Of a DNA stretch of 64,000 bases, positions 59,962-64,000 are shown piece after piece. Location of the stretch: NCBI GenBank assembly GCA_029204225.1, contig CM055102.1, forward strand, positions 71,501-135,500. The letters run 5' to 3'. This stretch comes from Diphasiastrum complanatum (taxonomy: Eukaryota > Streptophyta > Lycopodiopsida > Lycopodiales > Lycopodiaceae). How positions within the stretch are numbered: position 1 is the stretch's first letter; each line of letters starts with the position of its first letter. Position numbers and translations under genes: made by a program. The notes under the pieces are model-generated. The model saw only the letters and a list, made by a program, of their open reading frames with translations. It had not been told where the DNA came from and did no database searches.

Positions 59962-60771
59962 TCAGGTATCCGTGACGTCTTCCATAAAGTTGAGCCGGTC
60001 CAGTTTCTTCAAGTCCTTGGGCGTGTGAAGGGACTTGTGGACTCCTGTTAGCCAGTCTTGGTCGACCCACGCTTGGAATCTGCGTGTCCATGGATCGCCA
60101 AGAAGAGCAGCTCGGTAATACACACGAGCGACTGGTAGCTGATCTTCGACTTTGTCGGAAGCTAGCGCCTTATTAGGATCAAAGAATACAGGGGGGAGAA
60201 AATTGTCCCATTTTGTTTCAATCCCCAGTAAATGCTCTAAGTCCCAAGCGTAAGTGGCTACTGCGCGGACTGTTGGATCAAGACAATTGAAGTAGTTATT
60301 GGCGAATAGTGTGAGAGCCCTTCTGGCATCTACATTCGTAGTCCAACCTTACTCTGATGGAATGATCGGCCAATTGAAGTTTTGAATTGTGATCTTGTCT
60401 AGAGGGGTGACGCATTCCACCCATTTGGATCGTTGTGTGCATGGCAGGAAGTGCGCGTTCACCCGTAATTGTTGTGAACTTGTCACGTAGGCCCTGATGG
60501 CCGCATGGTCTCTTCCAAACAGCTGCTGACGCCACTCTGGTTGTGGTTGGAGGGTGGGTGTTGTAAAGCTACCTTTACAAGCTTTACTTCCGGCGCCATC
60601 GGCGCCAGCTATGTCCCCGGCGCCAGCAGCGCCCCTGCTGCTCCCGGCGCCATCGGCGCCGGCGCCGCTCCCGGCGCCACTGTGACCAGAATCCAGCCGG
60701 CGCCAAGTTCCTATGGCTGAAAATCTTTGATCGGTTCTAGCGAAGTCCAGAAAGCTCAGATCGATGTGCAA
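59962..60771 (-). pseudogene. ORF-X copy 3, one internal stop
   Basis: The minus-strand frame from 60771 runs 269 codons to TGA at 59962-59964, with only one in-frame stop (TAA at about 60354, where copy 2 has the Tyr of SEYGW). The N-terminus (residues about 25-65) is a Gly/Ala/Asp repeat (GAGSGAGADGAGSSRGAAGA). The conserved domain has LQPQPEWRQQLFGRDHAAIR, LRVNAHFLP, SKWVEC, GWTTNVDARRALTLF, KWDNFLPP, ARVYYRAAL, WLTGVHKSLHTPKDL and FMEDVTD. It ends 80 bp before LTR copy 4. It is the best preserved copy and aligns end to end with copy 2. Confidence 0.55.
60592..60704. repeat. Eight GGCGCC palindromes
   Basis: GGCGCC occurs at 60592, 60601, 60619, 60646, 60655, 60661, 60673 and 60699. The tract encodes the Gly/Ala repeat of ORF-X copy 3 on the minus strand. 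It is a sharp GC island in AT-rich surroundings. Confidence 0.9.
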
Positions 60772-60779
60772 TCACCTCA

Positions 60780-61200
60780 CACGATCTAGGCATGATTAAA
60801 GGAAGCCTGGGGATCAATAAAATCTAGAGAGAGAAAATGACTTTCTAGAAAGAGAAAATCCTAGAGAGAGAAAAACGTGCTTTACCAGCTTGGGTAGAGT
60901 GCTTGGTATGAGGGGGGGTGCCGAATCACACCAATACTATAGGGGAGTGCGGGTTGCGACTCAGGGCGAGCTCCAACCAAGTCTCAGCCTCCCTTGCTGG
61001 AATGTTGTCATGGCTCTCGCCTTGGCATGCTAGCGCCCCGGAGACTAGGGTCGGTCACACACTTGAAATGTAACCTTCTCAGATGTATCAATAAAATGGG
61101 ATTTTCCTCAAACTGACTCTGATTACCTTCTGGGTTTCAGTGTTCGGTAAAAGCGCCAGTTGTAAGGCCGCTTTCAAAATTTTTAACTTGGCACATAGCT
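60780..61200. other. Spacer upstream of ORF-X copy 3
   Basis: GAGAGAAA-type repeats (CTAGAGAGAGAAAA at about 60826 and 60852) and non-coding sequence. No LTR family A copy was recognised here. Confidence 0.4.
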
Positions 61201-61219
61201 GAGGGTCGTATCCCGGGAC

Positions 61220-61288
61220 GCCAGCGGTATGCCGTCGGGACCATTCGGTCCGTGGCGCCAGCGGTATGCTGTCGGGACCATTTGGTCC
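61220..61288. repeat. 37-bp-period tandem repeat
   Basis: GCCAGCGGTATGCCGTCGGG then ACCATTCGGTCC at 61220 recurs at 61257 with T for C at two places. Further imperfect repeats (GTTGGTTAAGTCTGATGTAA-type) occur at about 61492, 61564 and 61680. Confidence 0.8.
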
Positions 61289-61805
61289 AGGAACTGGTTG
61301 TTTCCATATCTGTCGCGGCTTGTGGTTTTGAGTGTTCCTTGCATGAACGTGAATGGGTTAAGCTCTTGGGGAACGGGCTCTAACCTGTCGGCTGAGTTGG
61401 ATGGCTTGCTTGGGTGGATGTTACCTGTTTATGGCTGTCCAGTCTGGCGTGGCGCCGGGTTGGCTTCCAGTGCTCGTGACGAAGCTTTCAGTTGGTTAAG
61501 TCTGATGTAAGTCAGACCGCTTGCTTGGAATGGATGTTACTCGTTTTTAACGAAGCTTCGAGTTGGTTAAGTTTGATGTATGTCGGGCGGCTTGCTTGGA
61601 GGGAAGTCACCCACGTCGGGACCCCCGATCTGGCATGGCGTCAGGTTGGATCTCAATGTTGGTTTTTGGAACTTCAAGTTGGTTAAGTCTGATCGTTGTT
61701 GGCGAGTTGGCTGCTTGTATGTCAAGTGGGTTCGGATGGCAAGAGTTGAAGGCTGGGAAGCTAAGTCGTGGTTCCCGGCTCCCTTTGGGATGCCTGCGCT
61801 ACATG

Positions 61806-61817
61806 TGGTATCAGAGC
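61806..61817 (+). promoter_or_regulatory. Copia primer-binding site
   Basis: Canonical TGGTATCAGAGC on the plus strand, preceded by GCTACATG, so an LTR could end at GCTACA or CATG. The sequence to the left (61220-61800) would be the LTR. Its start is not resolved. The array of hairpins begins 76 bp downstream. Confidence 0.6.
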
Positions 61818-61893
61818 CGACTGGCCGGTCAGCTATGCGAATCTCACGGAAATGGCCACGGTTTGGGGTTCATCAAGACAACTGTTGTGCAAG

Positions 61894-62665
61894 GTGCTGC
61901 CCATAGTGTAAGCACGGGTGCGTCCACGGTCGGGGTGGTTGGCAGGACGGGGGCTTGATGAGTCAAAGTGCTGCCCTTGAGGTGTAAGCACGGTCAGTTT
62001 CCGCGGTTCGGGCCTGGCGCCGTCTGCACGTAGGACAGATGAGGCAATGTGCTGCCATTAGGATGGTGTAAGCACGGTCTGTGCCTTGTGGGGTGCGGGG
62101 TGACATATTCATGATGACCACCGTTCGTTTAGCTATAAGGGCTATCGACCAAATTTGGTGGGGGCGTTACTAAGGCAATGTGCTGCCTAACGGTGAAAGC
62201 ACGGGTGCGTCCACGATTTGGGTGGTATGCTGCCGATCGTTTAGCTATAAGGGCTATCGACTAAATTTGGTGGGGGCGTTACTGAGGCAATGTGCTGCCT
62301 AACGGTGAAAGCACGGGTGCGTCCACGGGGGTGGTATATTCAAGGATAGCTGCCATTCGTTTAGCTATAAGGGCTATCGACCAAATTTTGTGGGGGCGTT
62401 ACTGAGGCAATGTGCTGCCTAACGGTGAAAGCACGGGTGCGTCCACGATTGGGGGGTACGCTGCCGATCGTTTAGCTATAAGGGCTATCGACTAGATTTG
62501 GTGGGGGCGTTACTGAGGCAATGTGCTGCCTGACGGTGAAAGCACGGGTGCGTCCACGGGGGTGGTATATTCAAGGATAGCTGCCGATCGTTTAGCTATA
62601 AGGGCTATCGACCAAAAAGTGGTGGGGCGTGACTGAGGCAATGTGCTGCTTAATGGTGAAAGCAC
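61894..62665 (+). repeat. Tandem array of eight conserved hairpins
   Basis: Eight copies of GTGCTGCC...AAGCAC occur at 61894, 61968, 62049, 62180, 62292, 62412, 62523 and 62643. Arms GTGCT and AGCAC are invariant while the loop varies in length and sequence, and GCC can pair with GGT inside the five regular copies. From 62128 the monomers alternate between 112 and 120 bp, forming a 231-bp higher-order unit (TTTAGCTATAAGGGCTATCGA at 62128, 62240, 62360, 62471, 62591). Confidence 0.85.
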
Positions 62666-62669
62666 GGAT

Positions 62670-63590
62670 GGTTGGAGGGGTGTCCTATGTGGGCTGATTC
62701 TGTGATCGATTTGTATGGGCGCGGCCAGGCAAAGGTCCGTTGGCAGGACCATCTCAAAGGGGGACCTTGTCTTTGTTACTTGTTAGTAAACCTGCCTGAG
62801 TGTCTTACTTGTATGTATTCGTGGTGAGTCTTAGTACTCGTGCTTTGCCTGGTTTGCATGATTGCTTGTGATACAAGGAGCTGATGGCTCGAGAAGGAAC
62901 CTTTTCTTTTGAAGGCTGATACCATCAAATAAAGAGGACTACAGAATCTGTGGGGCGGATTTGCAGTTCAAGTACTCACACGTGAACGACAACGAAACGA
63001 CTCAATGTTTGCAAAGGATGGATGGCTAGCCTATTTCTTGGGTTAGTTTCATTTGCGACAACGCCCACCAGACGCAAGCAGGAAGTCAAAAGTTGGAAAG
63101 GGCAATTTCAGGGGAGATCTTCTATGGAGCAGTTGGTCTTCATTTTGGGACGGCCACCTTCGGAACTGAAACTCACTGAGCATGGGTGATATCCAGTATC
63201 AGTTGGGTTTTTCCTCAAAGGGGAAAAGACTAGGATCCTCTTCAGAGATTGGCAACAAGTTGGATCGAGCCATAATCCTAGCAGATGGGAAGCAAAGTGT
63301 TGGAAAGGCTTTTTGTCCGAAGAACTCTACTCTAAAGTCCGATCAGCTGATTTATTAAGTGGAGGGGAACTATCACACACACCTCTCTCTTGGGGCAAAT
63401 TTTGAATGAAAGTTGATCAAAATGGGGGCAAATTCAAGGTGACCTAGCCATACTCACACGAGGAAACTGGCGAACTTTGGACCTAATAAGTTGACAAGTT
63501 TTTGTTGTGGAAAGGAAAGTTTGTTATAGGCTTTCTCTGGACCAGCAATGATGAGGAAACATATGAGTACGCTGGCTTGTGTTACGTGTA
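62670..63590. other. No gene seen
   Basis: GC-richer sequence downstream of the hairpin array. Short unrelated frames only. No motif was recognised on either strand. Confidence 0.4.
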
Positions 63591-63591
63591 A

Positions 63592-63957
63592 GGCAGCTGA
63601 TCAATGAAGGAACTGAGAAAGTTGAGTCTTGCATGAGAGACTTGGTATTTCGAACGAACGCTAAGGGACAGTTCGCGTTGAGATCGGACTAGTGCAAACT
63701 CTGGGTGCATGTGTCTGATTCAAAGAGAGCTACTTGAAGCCAAGCTCGATGTACACTTCTTGCTTTGACTGTGAGGCAACTGACCAGTGATGGAATTGTG
63801 AAAGTCAAGTTTTGCGCGACGGACATGGTGCTTCATTCAAACGCGAAGAGATAGTTCGGATGCGGATCAAACTGGTGCGACCCTTTGGCTTCCCACGAGG
63901 TCAATGGTTACATTTGGGCTGATTCAAAGAGCTACTCCAAGCTAAGTGAGAGGTGCA
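63592..63957. repeat. 183-bp tandem duplication
   Basis: GGCAGCTGATCAATGAAGGA at 63592 corresponds to GGCAACTGACCAGTGATGGA at 63775. Parallel blocks follow (GAGAAAGTTGAGTCTTGC / GTGAAAGTCAAGTTTTGC, GACAGTTCGC / GATAGTTCGG, GATTCAAAGAG). The copies are clearly diverged. Confidence 0.75.
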
Positions 63958-64000
63958 TTGCGGAGTACTCAATCTTTGCCTACCTTAAAGAGCCAAGATG

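Noticed and set aside
61894-62665. CRISPR-like array
   Set aside because: Units are 112-120 bp with no constant-length spacers, and the host is a eukaryote. It is a tandem repeat with hairpins.

Overview
This is nuclear DNA of a land plant. It holds four intact genes of typical plant families, GT-AG introns, degenerate copia and gypsy LTR retrotransposons with tRNA-Met-type primer-binding sites, hAT relics and long dinucleotide microsatellites. I cannot name the species. The repeat load and gene families would fit a seedless plant or another large-genome plant, but that is a guess.

Layout. 1-2.1 kb: minus-strand copia remnant and minor repeats. 2.3-4.4 kb: three-exon GH17 beta-1,3-glucanase gene (+). 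5.9-9.4 kb: decayed gypsy element (+). 10-13.9 kb: two copia halves placed head to head (gag-protease on -, RT-RNase H-3' LTR on +) with a foreign zinc-knuckle segment near the join. 14.3-18.7 kb: twelve-exon VTC4-type inositol/L-galactose-1-phosphate phosphatase gene (+), 272 aa, with a strong G-quadruplex sequence upstream. 20-23.7 kb: tandem duplications, a hAT transposase fragment, a copia LTR with gag stub, and an 837-bp hAT-like non-autonomous element with an 8-bp target duplication. 24-28.3 kb: unfamiliar coding remnants, a duplicated (CA)n unit and an LTR carrying a long (CT)n tract. 28.3-34 kb: almost featureless apart from a perfect 28-bp palindrome. 34.0-34.5 kb: MED32 gene (-). 35-43.7 kb: orphan LRR exon, PIF1-like helicase fragment, truncated LTR, an inverted pair of copia LTRs and further LTR/gypsy debris. 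45.5-48.0 kb: intact single-exon LISCL-type GRAS gene (-). 49-57 kb: copia and gypsy debris and a solo LTR. 57-61 kb: head-to-tail array of LTRs alternating with an unrecognised ORF. 61-64 kb: tandem-repeat arrays, including eight copies of a conserved hairpin behind a primer-binding site.

The host genes (cell-wall hydrolase, ascorbate/inositol enzyme, Mediator subunit, transcription factor) do not form a pathway or operon. They are islands in repeat sequence.

The best candidate for something undescribed is an element-borne protein family, called ORF-X here. It has three diverged copies, at 24.6-25.9, 58.07-59.02 and 59.96-60.77 kb, all on the minus strand. One copy sits between two same-orientation LTRs (57172-57997 and 59106-59880), where gag-pol would normally be. 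Related LTRs of this family carry an embedded (CT)n microsatellite and lie elsewhere in the window.
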